A program made the position numbers and the translations under genes. A stretch of DNA of 64,000 bases, from contig OZ038526.1 in NCBI GenBank assembly GCA_964036665.1, positions 930,001-994,000 of the forward strand, given 5' to 3'. This stretch comes from Gordius sp. MW1. Its lineage: Eukaryota > Nematomorpha > Gordioida > Gordea > Gordiidae. Positions 47,019-59,200 of this stretch are shown piece by piece; the stretch's first letter is position 1; every line of letters starts with the position of its first letter. The notes under the pieces are model-generated. The model ran no database searches and had not been told where the DNA came from. It was given only the letters and a program-made list of their open reading frames with translations.

Positions 47019-47696
47019 TAGAGGTGTGCACGGATCAATCCGATCCGTCCGAACTCGGACGGATCAACATATTAATTTTGGAAGTCGGATTGGATCAACA
47101 TTTCTATTTTAGTCGGATCGATTTTCAAATTTAAAATAAACAATAATAAGTTCTAATTAATTAAATTAATAATTTTTAGTGTACCTTTTCATAATTATCT
47201 TTGAAATGAAGATTGCAAATATGATTCAAAAAAAGATTTGCTGAAATGGTGGGTGTCATATCAAACAGTCTTGCCAAGGCTTTATAAGCTGGCAAATAAA
47301 GTTTTAGCTATATACCTGCTACCTCTAACACTTCGGAAAGAAATTTCTCGGTGGCTGGAAGAACATTAGAAGAAAGAAGAACGCGAATGAACCAGAAAAT
47401 TTAGATTCTTTATTATTTTTATATGATAATATGGAATTAGTTAAATAAAATTTTATATTTATTTTAGGTCTATTAAAATTGCCATACCTTATTTTTACAT
47501 ATTTTGAATTTAATCATCAATAAAAAGTTCTGTTCGTAAAATTTTAATTTCAAAATTTCGGATCGGATTTAGATTTTAAAAAACTTGGATAGGATCGGAT
47601 TTAGATTTTCAAAATATCGGATCGGATCGGATGGATATAAAATTTTTTAAAAACCCCTCGGACGAATCATAAAAATTTGATCCGTGCACACCTCTA
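47019..47696. mobile_element. Unit E3: shorter hAT-like element with TAGAGGTGTGCACG ends
   Basis: Starts TAGAGGTGTGCACGGATCAA and ends GATCCGTGCACACCTCTA with GGATCGGAT motifs near both ends. At 678 bp it is a different deletion form from E2. No reading frame of interest. Confidence 0.82.
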
Positions 47697-47705
47697 ATCT
47701 TCCAT

Positions 47706-47875
47706 CATGGGTGTAGCCAAGGGGGTGGGATAAGGAGGGGCGGCTGCCCCCCTCTAAATCCAAAACTTTGTTGAAATTTACTAAAATTGTGGCTAGAATT
47801 TGAGAAAATTTCATATTTTTCCCCTCCCTATATCATTATTGCCCCCGTCTAATTCCAATCCTGGCTACGCCCATG
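47706..47875. mobile_element. Small hAT-like MITE, CATGGGCGTAGCC family
   Basis: Starts CATGGGTGTAGCCAAGG and ends CCTGGCTACGCCCATG. The same insertion with the same flanks is at 60886-61032 in the ORP gene, so it belongs to the duplicated ORP segment. Confidence 0.85.
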
Positions 47876-48485
47876 TCTCTCTCTATGAGTGTTTACATCA
47901 ATGCTTAAATCTTTATTTTCTTATGCAAAATCATTGAATAAACTAAAAAATCATAACCTCTACTCACTTGTGATTAAGAATGAAACCGTCCACTCTGTTA
48001 AGTTCTTTGCCAAACATACCGGTGGGCCGAAATTTCGCCACATGTGCATTTTGCCAGTTGTGCAGGAGCTTAATAGATGAATGAATGTTACTTTGGAAGT
48101 TGTAAAGGTATGACACCCACAGGTAGAAAATTTGATGATTGTGCGTGAAAAGCGTTAATGGGTGGATGATGACTAGTTTGTCTAAAAACTATTCTAATCC
48201 CCGATCTGGCCTAAAAATACATAATTTAAATTTATTCAAATAAATTGATTAAACTTACAAATTATTCAATGTAAAATTAATTTTTTTATAAGTATTGAGC
48301 GATAAACAACACTCTAAAGTCTTTATTTTCACGATTTTTACATAAAAATAAAAAGGTCTTTCATCGATTTGTGTGAGTATAATAAAGTAGTACATGTCTA
48401 GTTCATATGTTTCCCCCAACAAAGGATTAAAAGGCTTTCCCAATCGATCCCAATTAGTGGCACAACCGGAAACTGCAAACGCGGC
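47876..48485 (-). pseudogene. Duplicated ORP fragment (parts of exons 3, 4 and 6)
   Basis: Homologous to 61033-62522 of the ORP gene but lacking about 660 bp that hold exon 5 there. Read leftwards, [20 protein letters not shown] and ETYELDM (exon 3) are intact up to the breakpoint at about 48485, where the sequence switches to the myotubularin gene. The exon 4 copy lost about 65 bp after its SHHPP region, and the exon 6 copy keeps only [12 protein letters not shown] with its donor site. It cannot encode a lipid-binding domain. Confidence 0.88.
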
Positions 48486-48634
48486 TAAAGCACGCATACG
48501 CCTCACAATTCGGTAAAAACACTGCTTTTATAACCACACTTATAAGATTAATTTTGGCTATCCCTTTATTTCATTGAGTTAAGATAAATGAAGTTCTTAA
48601 GTTGCATTTAAATTTTAGTTTTTGATCATACGGT

Positions 48635-48842
48635 AGGTTAATAAAAACAGCTGGGTATTGTTTGGTCGATCTTCTGGCTTTACTAAGACTTAAGGTAGCT
48701 TCTGGTCTGTTTTTCATATTTCAATCCAGCTTAGAGGTCGACTCAAGATAAGCAGATTGAAAATCTTTGGTCTGTTTATCTTGAGTCGACTAAAACCTAA
48801 GGTCGACTAAACAAAACCCAGCCATTTATAATACAACATTAC
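48635..48842. mobile_element. Palindromic MITE, TAGTGTTGTAAAA family, in the duplicate
   Basis: Arms with AAAAACAGCTGGGTATTG and ACAAAACCCAGCC are inverted, with GTCGACT blocks inside. It corresponds to the truncated element at 23104 in intron 12 of the parent gene and is better preserved here. Confidence 0.65.
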
Positions 48843-48899
48843 CATAAGGCAGTCTAAACAAGGCACTCACTTACAATTACAACAATGTAGTCCCCTAAA

Positions 48900-49042
48900 C
48901 ATGGGCGTAGTCAGGGTGTGGCGAATCCAAAATCTTCAAAATTTAATATAACTATGGCTAAAATTACTAAAGCCTCATTTTGCTTGCCCCTCCCTAAAAC
49001 ATCATTGCCCCCCCCTCTAAATTTAACCTGGCTATGCCCATT
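48900..49042. mobile_element. Small hAT-like MITE, CATGGGCGTAGCC family
   Basis: Starts CATGGGCGTAGTCAGGG and ends AACCTGGCTATGCCCAT. The 8-bp flanks CCCCTAAA match perfectly. The parent intron 12 keeps only the right half, with TCCCCTAAAATATAC after it. Confidence 0.85.
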
Positions 49043-49406
49043 CCCCTAAAATATACTAGGTGACAATTCACCTTTTCTTATTAAAGGGGATAGGTTTTAA
49101 CTAATTTAAACAAAAATCTGAGATCGTCAGTACAACACCCATGAATGAAAAGTGGAATAATTTATCATTGTTCATGTGATATTTGAGATTTTGGGGGCTA
49201 ATTAGCCTTTTTCCAATTAATTCCAATTTATTATTACCATAAAATGAAGCTTGATAGCATTATCTTTTGCCTTCTTTAGGAACGTTCCTCTACAGCAATT
49301 GGCACGAAAGGGAGGTACACGAGGTCCAAAACTGTTTGTCTATGGTAAGCAAGCGCTCCCACATTCATTTCCTTTAAGCTCCCAAAGCTCTTTTCAAAGG
49401 TCATAT

Positions 49407-49568
49407 TAGTGCTCTAAAAACGGCTGGGGGGTTGGTCGACCTTTGGTTTTAATCGACTAAACTTAAACAGCATACTAAAGGTTTGATTAATAAATTTTTA
49501 GTTTGATTATGCGACTAAGAACCTAAGGTCAATCAAACAAAACCCCTCAGCCGTTTTTACAACATTGG
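49407..49568. mobile_element. Palindromic MITE, TAGTGTTGTAAAA family
   Basis: The left end TAGTGCTCTAAAAACGGCTG is mirrored by CAGCCGTTTTTACAACATTG. The octamers GGTCATAT and GTTGATAT agree at six of eight positions. The parent copy of this intron (after 23640) lacks it, so it was inserted after the duplication. Confidence 0.75.
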
Positions 49569-51215
49569 TTGATATTCACCTTTTCCCCTCATTCACAATA
49601 AATATTAAGACGCGAGTGGAAAATGAATTAATTTGTTACCTAAATCACTATTTCCTTTGATTTTTTTAGTTTGCCCATTACACATTACATATAAGCTTTA
49701 AATCGATTGCAATATGGATCCGATCCTAATCCAAACACACGTATCTCTTGAGTTTAGGGTGAGACTTGTTCACAATTTTAGTTAGTTTAGTATACTAAAA
49801 ATACTAATTCTTCAAGAGGCTCCCTAATAACTTGTATTCATAGACTAGATAGACTGCTTATCAACGCACAAAATGTGAACCCTTTTTTCCGCCATCTTGA
49901 CTTGCACTTTGTATAGTGGCGAACATATAGAAATTCGTAATTTTCGCAAATTAAATAATTAAAAGGGTAAATAAAAAATATTGAATTGGGTAGATATCAA
50001 AAACAGCCTTTTAAAATAAATATCATTTAAAAAATACATAAAAATTAAAAATGTAAAAAATGCTATTAAAGTTTGTTTAATAATATAGCGCCATCAATTT
50101 TAATTGCTATTTTGTATAATATTAATTTATTTACGTTCGTTTTAATTTATAAACTAGTGAGGAAGGTAAATTCACTGTTATAGGGCAAAATTACATGGTT
50201 AAAATACACCAATTGTGCAAGTAGTAATGGCGGATTTTTGGTCACACAATTTACCATATGGAACATATGGTGTGAGCAGTCTATGTAGTCTATGCTTGTA
50301 TTTTAAAAAAGCAAATTAAAATTTAAGTTACATGCTTAAAAGATGTTTCAAATTTTTTGATACATATCACTATTAAACAAAACTTTATTGTGATTTCCAT
50401 AATATTCGGTAAATTTTTTGTAACATTTTGTCAATCCTCCTTCCCTACGCCACTAATTTTTAGTTAGGTCATTAATAACAAAAAAACTTTAAGTACCTAA
50501 TACTTATAAGTGGCAGAGTTTTTCCAAGTCGCGCTTTTAATACTTGACCTTGAATTACCTTTTTCTAATGACTTTACCCATATCGGATAATTCATACCTA
50601 AAATCTTATAATTTATTTTATAACTTATACATTACGATTTAGGTACTACCTTAATTTGCCCTAAATGAAAGAATGTTTTACCAACAAATTTTACGATGAA
50701 TCCTCCCTTTGCGATCCACACAAGGCATATCTGGCATTGGATACAAATTCCCAAAATTTGGTATAAATCATTATTAAGTAATTTCTATTAAAACTTTTTC
50801 AAATTCAGCACAAGGATTTTAATCAGTTGAGCACATTTCTCTGGCCCTATATAATGATTTCATACTATTTATTATTTTATCAATAATTATCTTCAAGCTT
50901 AGCACTTATCCAAATGTGGCTTAATAATATTTACATTACTTTTTGTGGGGTTTACATAACTTAAAGGAGCTTTATCAATCTCTATCATACATCCCTAAAA
51001 TAGGTGCTATAATTTTTAATTTTCAATAAAAAAGCTTTAATTTTGCTTTTAAAAAAGGGATTATTTGCTTAATTGATCGTTCATAAAAAAGTATTTTTCA
51101 ATTTGGGTGCGGAATTGATATGAACTTTCGCCAGAATTTTCCATGTAGAGCATTGATAATCCATCAATCAGCTGATCCCACGAAGGATTTAAATTGTCTT
51201 AACATGCAAAATGAG

Positions 51216-51462
51216 CGTATCGGTGCATTCGACCAAAGTTTAACTGACCAAATATCTATGAATGTCTACGAATGTCTATGAATATTTAACGAAAATGCTC
51301 CTTGAGAGGGGTTTACAGAGACGAAAACGTTAGGGTTAGTGTTTTAGGTCGGGGTTTTAGGTTAGGGTTTGGATTATGATTAGATGCACACATTTTAATC
51401 GACAAATGCATTTTCGTAGACATTTATTTGTTATGTGCACTTTGGTCAATTGCAACTGAATC
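51216..51462. mobile_element. 247-bp MULE-like MITE in the exon 15 duplicate
   Basis: A perfect 9-bp duplication CAAAATGAG lies at 51207-51215 and 51463-51471. The parent exon 15 has a single CAAAATGAG at the same place. The imperfect terminal repeats centre on TTGACCAAAGTGCA. Nine-bp duplications are typical of Mutator-like elements. The core contains TTTTAGG and GTTAGGGTTTGGATTATG, shared with 16902-17136. Confidence 0.88.
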
Positions 51463-51526
51463 CAAAATGAGGCATTGCGCTGGAATCCCTTTAACAACAG
51501 GTGATTGGAGAAGAGCACAGCGTGGT

Positions 51527-52120
51527 AGCCAAAATAAAGCTGCTCCAAAAATGTTTCTAAAATTATTTCACGCCAAAATATCTTATTTATTTATATCGTT
51601 TTTAATATAGTACGCTTAATGTTTTGTTCCAAATCTTGCTTAATTTAAATAAAAATTGTTTAAATGTGTATTAATATTATATAAGAGCGGGTATATTAGA
51701 CTAAATATACCATAGATTGGTAAACAACTGATTATAACAATCTAAAAAGTAACCCTAGCCTCCATTTCAGGTGTACTGCTTTATCTTATATATAAAAATG
51801 AAACTATGTATGTTTGTATGTTTAGCCAAAATAAAGCTGCTCCAAAAATGTTTCTAAAATTATTTCACGCCAAAATATCTTATTTATTTATATCGTTTTT
51901 AATATAGTACGCTTAATGTTTTGTTCCAAATCTTGCTTAATTTAAATAAAAATTGTTTAAATGTGTATTAATATTATATAAGAGCGGGTATATTAGACTA
52001 AATATACCATAGATTGGTAAACAACTGATTATAACAATCTAAAAAGTAACCCTAGCCTCCATTTCAGGTGTACTGCTTTATCTTATATATAAAAATGAAA
52101 CTATGTATGTTTGTATGTTT
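51527..52120 (+). repeat. Two tandem 297-bp copies, apparently identical
   Basis: 51527-51823 and 51824-52120 match base for base as far as I could follow. Each holds the end of the exon 15 duplicate (AAGCTGCTCC), its downstream sequence, and the first 40 bases of the Helitron that starts at 52081. Confidence 0.9.
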
Positions 52121-52924
52121 GTGTGTATGTTTGTGCGTATGTATGTGGATAAGGACTAAATTCTTAAACTACCGGCCCGATTCGCGCGAAAATTTAGCCA
52201 TAGATGCCCAGGGCGGCCAGGGGTAAAATAGCTTTTTCAGAATCCTAAAATTCCTTTTGGTTTTAAAAATATCGGACGTTTCGTTTTAAAAAAGGGCTAA
52301 ACTCTGAAACTACCGGCCCGATTCGCGCAAAAATTTAGCCGTAGATGCCCAAGGCGGCCAAGGTTAAAATAGCTTTTTCAGATTCCTAAAATACCTTTTC
52401 GTTTTAAAAATATCGGACATTTCCCGGCCAGTTTCATTTATAGCATCCTATACAATAATGACTTCATACATACAAGGTTGATGTTTTCTCGAATTAGATA
52501 TTTAAAAGTTTAATAAAAATGTTACAGTATACAGTCAAAATTATTTTAAATTAAATAAATAAAATTTATATTATGCAATTTTTGCCATTATTATCACGTG
52601 GTCGATCTTTCAGATTCCTAAAATACCTTTTCGTTTTAAAAATATCGGACATTTCGTTTTAAAAAAGGGCTAAACTCTGAAACTACCAGCCCGATTCGCG
52701 CGAGAATTTAGCCGTAGATGCCCAGGGCGGCCAGGGGTAAAATAGCTTTTTCAGATTCCTAAAATAACTTTTCGTTTTAAAAATATCGGACATTTCCCGG
52801 CCAGTTTCATTTATAGCATCATATACAATAATGCGCCATACATACAAGGCTGAAGTTTTCTCGAATTTTATTATATTAAAGAAAATTGTATTATTAGCAA
52901 AACAACGTTTGCCGGGTCAGCTAG
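52081..52924 (+). mobile_element. Non-autonomous Helitron
   Basis: Begins TCTTATATATAAAAATGAAA after an A and ends GCCGGGTCAGCTAG before a T, as expected for insertion between A and T without a target duplication. A short hairpin GCAAA/TTTGC sits just before the CTAG end. A unit of roughly 125 bp with CCGGCCCGATTCGCGC and GATGCCCAGGGCGGCCAG is repeated about three times, and a block with CCCGGCCAGTTTCATTTAT occurs twice. No Rep/helicase is encoded. The ends are my basis for the call. Confidence 0.85.
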
Positions 52925-53224
52925 TAATGTATAGAAATAAAATTTTTTCTCTAATTAGCGCCATCTATAGGCAATTTTAATTAGAAACTAATTTGAACCA
53001 TATATATCTCTATCTTTTTTAGCATGTGACTCGAAAATGATAACAAACATATAACGTTTTTGCTCTAATATAATTTAGGTATTTGTTTTGATGTATAAAT
53101 TATAATCATATATATTATAAATTTGTTATTTTTTGCTGATTAAAGTAAATGCTCGCCCCCAATTGAACCATGATTATTATATGACAACTTTGACTAAATT
53201 TATTTGTAATGTAGGGAGATTATA

Positions 53225-53230
53225 TTTATT
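53225..53230 (-). promoter_or_regulatory. Candidate polyadenylation signal of the ORP gene
   Basis: AATAAA on the minus strand 59 bp after the ORP stop codon, a normal distance for a short 3' UTR. Confidence 0.4.
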
Positions 53231-53288
53231 CATAAGAGTTCGATAACGGGGTTGTCTAGTCTAAAACCGAATAAATGAGATAAGATGT

Positions 53289-56200
53289 TCATTGTGGTAA
53301 CGCAGATGTCAGATCAAATATTTTGGGACAGGTTGAGTAGTCTCGTTTCCAATATTCTTCTCTAAAACACCAATCATCTTCCCCTTTCACATATGGATTT
53401 TTAATCAATTGGAACCACATGGGATCGTTCCTGGTGGATTTAATGCTTTTAGCAAATTTAGCCATTGCTCTCTGTTTTTCTTCCAAAGCCGTCTTGAGTT
53501 TACTTGCAATTTCTATTCTTCCCATCTCGTACTCCCTCAAGTCGGGTCTGTATCTAGAATCCGTTGGGGGCAAAATGGCGTCGGGCGGAGGGGGTTCGTT
53601 CAGTATCATACTGAACAGAGAAAAATTGTAAATCTGTCGTGTGAATAAAGTTAAATGCATATGGAAAATTGCTTTAATTGCTAAAAACAATTGCAGTGAC
53701 TTATTTATTATTGTTAGGCTAATATGTTTTCTAGCAACTACCATCAAGCATGACCTATGCTACTGCATGTCCATGAGCAGTGTTTGATGAAAATGCTTGA
53801 GGGTGGACTATGGGTTAGAGCAGCTAGGCTTAAAACATACTAAGTAGCACCCATTATTAATATAGAGTGCAAATTGCAGTGATTATAAAAGAGTTAAATT
53901 ATATTTATAACTTTTATTAAATGTTATAACTTAAATCCGCTCTCCAACGTCCTCGTCGTGCAGGGGGGACAACAGATTCTAATATCTGGCTAAAGGAGAA
54001 ACAGTCCGTGTTACTTAGAAAGACTGCTGAAAATGTTAAAGTTCCACGGCCCCAGACCTTTCCATACTTGGATTCGTTTATATGAAAAGGTTTCAAAAGG
54101 ATGGTCCGTTAAAACTCATCCTCTGAAGGAAAACGACTCAAACCCCTGTGATCTGGGGTCAGAATAGGATCTCCGCTCCTCGCGAGTCGTACAAAGACGA
54201 AGAGGTTGGCGCCAGGAAGGGCATCCGGCTGTAAAGACTGCTCCAACCCCCTATGAATACAAAGGCAAATGGGCGGGGTACAGCCCTAATCCCGTGGGTT
54301 AACTCATCGACCTACGTCAAAAAAAAAGATGAGGATCCAGGCAAAATCGTTTTGGGACTCCTCATGATGGTCATCGACTTGAAAATATTCGAGGAGGCCG
54401 GCCTAAAGGCGACACGCTAAGGGTTGCAACCTGGAACATAGGGAGCATGACGGGAAGTGCGGGCGAGGGAAGCACATATTCGGAGAAGGATAGATATATG
54501 CTGCATACAGAAGATAAGGGGGAAAGGAGAGAGTGCTAGGATGATGGGAGCCATTAGTGCGCGGTGTAAATTCTACTGGCAAGGGCACAAGGATGGAAAA
54601 GTTGGTTTAGGGATACTTGTCGCTGAGAAATGGGTGGACAAAGTTATCGATGTCAGGCGATTTAACGACAGGATCATAGATATTAAGATGGCGATGGGAG
54701 AAAGGCTATACAACGTTATTTCGGCCTACGCTCCTCAAGTAGGAAGAAGTGATGAAGAGAAAGACATTTTCTGGGATCGCCTGATGGAAATTAATTCCCA
54801 CCTTCACCCTAGAGAATCTATTATATTAGGCGGGGATCTAAATGGACATGTTGGCGCGAATATCGATGGTTATGAAGGGGTTCATGGTGGTCACAGCTAT
54901 GGAACCAGGAATACGGAGGGAGAACGCATTTTGGATTCTGGGGACGCTACTCAGATGGTTATATGCAATACTTTCTTCAAGAAAGAAGACAGGAAGCTTA
55001 TAACCTATAAATCGGGTACCCTCAAAAGTACTGTCGACTATATGATGGTCAAAAAATCGGACAGATGTATGGTTAAAAACGTCAAGGTTGTCCCTGGGGA
55101 AGAATGCGTGACACAACACCGTCTTATTGTTGGGGATCTCGTAATGAAGGAGCTTATAAATCCAAAGAAACGCTATATCCCGAGCTCAAGGTGTGGTGCT
55201 TGAAAGATGGTACTCAAAAGAGGGATTTTGCCGAAGCACTTGATAAAAACTCAGTTGCGATGGCGAAGAACGTAAACGACAAATGGACGGCTATGAAGAA
55301 TGCTTAGCTTGACACAGCGCGCGTTTGTGGTTGGACAAAGGGGCCCCCAAGACATAAGGAAACTTGGTGGTGGAACTCTGAGGCGGCGAAAGCTATTGAA
55401 GATAAAAGGCGTTGCTATAAAGTTTTGCATGAATCCCAACAAAGGTGCGATAAGGTTATCTATCAAGACGCTAAAAGAATTGCAAGAAGGACCGTCGCCA
55501 GAATAAAGGAAACAAAAAGATGCGAGTTTGCTGGAAGCCTTGACTCAGAGGAAGGGAAGAAAAACATGTTTCGCGTAGCCAAACAAATGGCGAAAGAAAG
55601 ACTTGATGTTGTGGCGGTTAAATGCGCTAAAACTCTTGCGGGTAACATCATCTCCCATGGCGATGGAATCAAAAAGGTTTGGAAAGACTACATGAAACGA
55701 CTCTTAAATGAAAAGAATACCTGGGACAATGACGTCGATTGCGATAAAGTGGAGGGACCCTGCTGTTGGATTGGGACTGACGAAATTCAGCATGCCATAA
55801 AGAAAATGAAACTAGGTAAAGCGGCAGGCCCAACTGGAATAGTGGCGGAAATGGTAAAAGCTTCTGGACATTTGGGAGTCGTTTGGCTTACACAGCTGTG
55901 TAATGCCATAATCCAGGAAGGGGCTATACCTAGCGATTGGAAAAAGAGTGTTCTTTTACCAATATACAAAGGAAAAGATGACTCACTTGACGGCGGATCA
56001 TATCGGGCTATTAAGCTCCTTGACCAAACCATGAAAGTTATCGAGAGGGTGCTCGAGAAAAGAATCCGGGAACAAACGAACATCGACGCAATGCAGTTCG
56101 GATTTAAACCAGGGAAAGGGACCACCGATGCCATCTTTATAGTACGACAGATGCAAGAAAAACATCAAGCAAAAGGTAAAAGACTATACTATGCCTTCGT

Positions 56201-59200
56201 AGACCTAGAGAAAGCGTTTGACCGTGTGCCGCGGGAAGTTGTAAAATGGGCTCTTAGAAAAATAGGTGTAAAAGAATGGTTTGTTACGGCTGTGATGCTT
56301 ATGTATGACTAATCTCAAACGGCAGTGAGGACCTATGATGGCGATAGCGAAAGCTTTGAAGTGAAGGTTGGGCTACACCAAGGTTCCGTTTTAAGCCCTC
56401 TACTTTTCATACTCGTAATGGAAGTGGTGACAGAACAACTGCGAGAATGACTCCCATGGGAACTTTTATACGCCGATGATCTCTTGATAATGGCTGAGAG
56501 TGAGGCTGATCTCTCTACAAAGATACTAAAATGGAAAAACGGAATGGAGGAAAAGGGCTTAAAAGATAACATGGGAAAAACAAAGGTGTTGTTTGGCGGG
56601 AAAAGTATGAAGAGCGCCGAGGCAACTTGCGCCTGGCCCTGTAGCGTATGTTACAAAGGAGTGGCTAGCAACTCTTTACAATGCACAAAATGCCTATGAT
56701 GGGTCGACAAAAAAATGTAGCGTGTGAAAGGTAGTCTCTTATTGGCAAGTCGTACGTTTAGCTACAAGCCTTGCGTGACAGGACCTCTACCGGATAATGC
56801 CATAACCGACTTTAACATCGGTAATGGGGAGACGCTAGGAAAAGTTAACACCTTTACCTACCTCGGGGACTCTTTAAGTGCAGATGGGAATGTTGACTCG
56901 GCAGTTACAGCAAGGATACGACAAGCCTGGAAGAAGTTTAGAGAGATGGCCCCTCTTTTGACCGGAAAAGGTGTTTTACTCACTTTAAAGGGTAAAGTCT
57001 ACGCGGCATGTATTAGAAGTTGTCTTGAATATGGAAGTGAAACGTGGCCATTAATGTCGATACATAAAGTCAAATTGAAAGCACAGAAATGCGTATGATA
57101 GATGGATGTCAAACGTGTCGCTACGGGAAAGAATAACAAGCAATAAACTCAGAGAAAGAATCGGGATCGAGCCAATCAACGAGGTCATCCGGAAAAACAG
57201 GCTAAGATGATTTGGACATGTGGAGCGGAAGAATGATGACGACTGGGTGAAGAGATGTACTTCCTTGGAGGTATCTGGAAAGAAACCGCGCGGGAGGCCG
57301 AAATCAACATGGGCGTCTGTTCTCGCTAACGACTGGGAAAAAATGAATCTGACAAAACACGATTCTCATGATCGGATAAAATGGAGGAAATAGATTAAAG
57401 GAAAACAGGCCAAGCCAGGAGATCCTGAAAAACGGCCTTAAAACGACGAAGAAGAAAAAAAAGCAGAAAGATTATATGTTATAACTTTTGGTGTTTTATT
57501 ATTGTTAGTTCCTTTCACAATAATAGGTATGATTGATTAAAATTTTATTATAAATACAATTAATAAATCTTTAATATGTGTGACAATTGCCATTTCAAGT
57601 TAGGTACAGTGTTTCGTAAAAAACGACTTGTTTGTTTGCCTTTGAAAATAAACAATTATATTATCACAACAAATTATTTGCTAAGTATTTTATTCAAATT
57701 GCTAAGTATTTTATTCATTTGATAAGTATTTAATTCGTTTGCTAAGATTTAAATTAATGCTAAGTATTAAATTTAAATGCTAAGTATTTTATTCATTTGC
57801 TAAGTATTTAAATAAATTTTGCTAAGTATTTTATTGTTTTGCTAAGTAATTTATTTATTTGCTAAGTATTTTATTTGTTTGCTAAGTATTTTAATGTTTT
57901 GCTAAGTATTTAAATTATATGCTAAGTATTTAAATATATTATGTTAAGTATTTAAATTATTGCTAAGTATTTAAATATATTATGCTAAGTATTTAAATTA
58001 TTGCTAAGTATTTAAATATATTATGCTAAGTATTTAAATTATTGCTAAGAATTTAAATAAATTGTGCCAAGTATTTAAATTATTTGCTAAGTATTTAAAT
58101 ATATTATGCTAAGTATTCATATTCAAATCTAAAATAAATTATTTTTTATATTGTAACAATATAAAATTGAAATATTCGATTTTTCAACTATGAATTTTGG
58201 TAATTCATTAAAATAATTCACATTAAAACTTAACTTCAAATTTCAACACTTTTTTGTGTCATAAATAAAACTTTGAATTAAAAAACTTTAATAACTTAGC
58301 ACTTCAAAATAGAAAACCTAGCATTTTTAAAAATTAAACATTTTATTTGAAATTATTACCATTAAAACTTTGTCCTTTTTAGCTTTAAAACCCTATTATC
58401 TTATATTTTTTTAATACTCAGCATTTTGATTAAAACTCATAATTTAGATTTTTTTAATAAAATACTTAGCATTTTAATAAAAAAAACTTAGTATATCAAA
58501 ATAAAAACTCTGCAATTTAATAATAAAAACTTAGCATTTAAAAATAAAAAACTTAGCATTTAAAAATAAAATACTTAGCATTTCCTTTAAAATACTTAGC
58601 ATTTAAAATAAAATACTTAGCATTTCCTTTAAAATACTTAGCATTTAATAATAAAATAATTAGCATTTAGATTAAAATACTTAGCATTTAGATTAAAATA
58701 CTAAGCATAAAATACTTAGCGTTTTTTAATAAAATACTTAGCACTTTAATTAAAATACTTAGCATAAATTACTTAGCAATTTGTAAGTATTTACTTAGCA
58801 GTTAAATAACACCCTTATATTATATTTAAAGTGACATCGTCATAATGTCTCATTAACCTAATCTAATATGGGGAAAAGGACAATCCCGCTATTACAAATT
58901 AAATTTTTGGGTTAATTAAAATTATGTGACACGTTTCTTTGACATTTTTAGTAAAAAGAATTTATATATATGCACATAAAATGATAATTTTGCGATTGTT
59001 GATATAAATTTTACAAAGGTTAATAAATTGCAAAACATAAATAAGTCAAGGGAGCTATATTTTATATTTATATTATTAAATTGAGCTAAATTTATTATTT
59101 TTGCATTCTTTATTTGTAAAATTAGTGTCTTGCATGTGTATGGTGGGGTGGTGCTTTCTATGCTTCAAGCAATGCTGCTAATGACGACAACTTTCAAGTA

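Larger units (their letters stand above)
48486..51610 (+). pseudogene. Duplicated 3' part of the myotubularin-like gene
   Basis: Homologous to about 22947-25035. It starts inside exon 12 (HAYASQFG) and contains copies of exon 13 near 49280-49345 (TFLYNN altered), exon 14 at about 50642-50762 and exon 15 at about 51120-51563. The exon 13 copy has lost coding bases, the exon 14 to 15 interval and the start of exon 15 are rearranged, and a 247-bp element interrupts exon 15. It is a decayed duplicate. Confidence 0.88.

Noticed and set aside
46805-47134. 109-codon plus-strand frame
   Set aside because: It crosses the border between flank F2 and element E3, and the matching region in F1 is not open over the same length.
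53634-53747. Upstream ATG extension of the last ORP exon
   Set aside because: The frame is open to 53747 with an ATG, but the family alignment starts at IYNFSLFS directly after an acceptor at 53634-53636, and phase 0 joins exon 8. The extension is intron.
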